From positions 1 through 5,924 of the forward strand of contig JALWRV010000213.1 of NCBI GenBank assembly GCA_027080545.1: a stretch of 5,924 bases of DNA, given 5' to 3'. This stretch comes from Parvularculaceae bacterium. GTDB lineage: Bacteria; Pseudomonadota; Alphaproteobacteria; Caulobacterales; Parvularculaceae. Made by a program: the position numbers and the translations under genes. Within the stretch, counting starts at the first letter, position 1, and every line of letters starts with the position of its first letter. A model generated the notes under the pieces. That model was not told where the DNA came from and did no database searches. It worked only from the letters and a program-made list of their open reading frames with translations. Below are positions 5,924 to 5,924 of the stretch, one piece after another.

Positions 5924-5924
5924 C

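Overview
The window looks like a chromosomal core segment from an alphaproteobacterium of moderate G+C. The evidence is the gene content and order (a PHA synthase divergent from an AlaC-type aminotransferase, then glpX and recJ), the alphaproteobacterial style of RecJ (VDCG followed by LDHHQ and VNPNR.DD.SG), and a tRNA-Glu with encoded CCA. No mobile element, CRISPR array or phage gene is visible. I cannot place it to genus.

Layout: positions 1-513 (minus strand) hold the first 171 codons of a class I poly(3-hydroxyalkanoate) synthase (phaC), which runs off the left edge. It has an unusual lysine-rich, histone H1-like N-terminal tail. A 113-bp divergent intergenic region with a plausible phaC promoter separates it from a rightward series: a small lipoprotein (627-1115), a four-helix membrane protein (1132-1527), an AlaC-type PLP aminotransferase (1620-2795), class II fructose-1,6-bisphosphatase glpX (2843-3814), single-strand exonuclease recJ (3873-5753), and tRNA-Glu(UUC) (5849-5923) with its own promoter.

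How the genes relate: the lipoprotein and membrane protein are 16 bp apart and form a small unit of unknown function. The aminotransferase, glpX and recJ are closely spaced (47 and 58 bp) and probably cotranscribed, joining amino-acid/pyruvate metabolism, gluconeogenesis and DNA repair in an operon that looks inherited rather than functionally unified. In many alphaproteobacteria homoserine dehydrogenase (hom) sits between the aminotransferase and glpX; here it is absent. Carbon storage (PhaC) and gluconeogenesis (GlpX) are metabolically adjacent, but nothing in the sequence shows shared control.

The points most worth a second look are the basic tail on PhaC, the missing hom, and a 10-bp near-duplication at the recJ start that puts a decoy ATG exactly where the Shine-Dalgarno would act. 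I see no clear evidence of an entirely new system.
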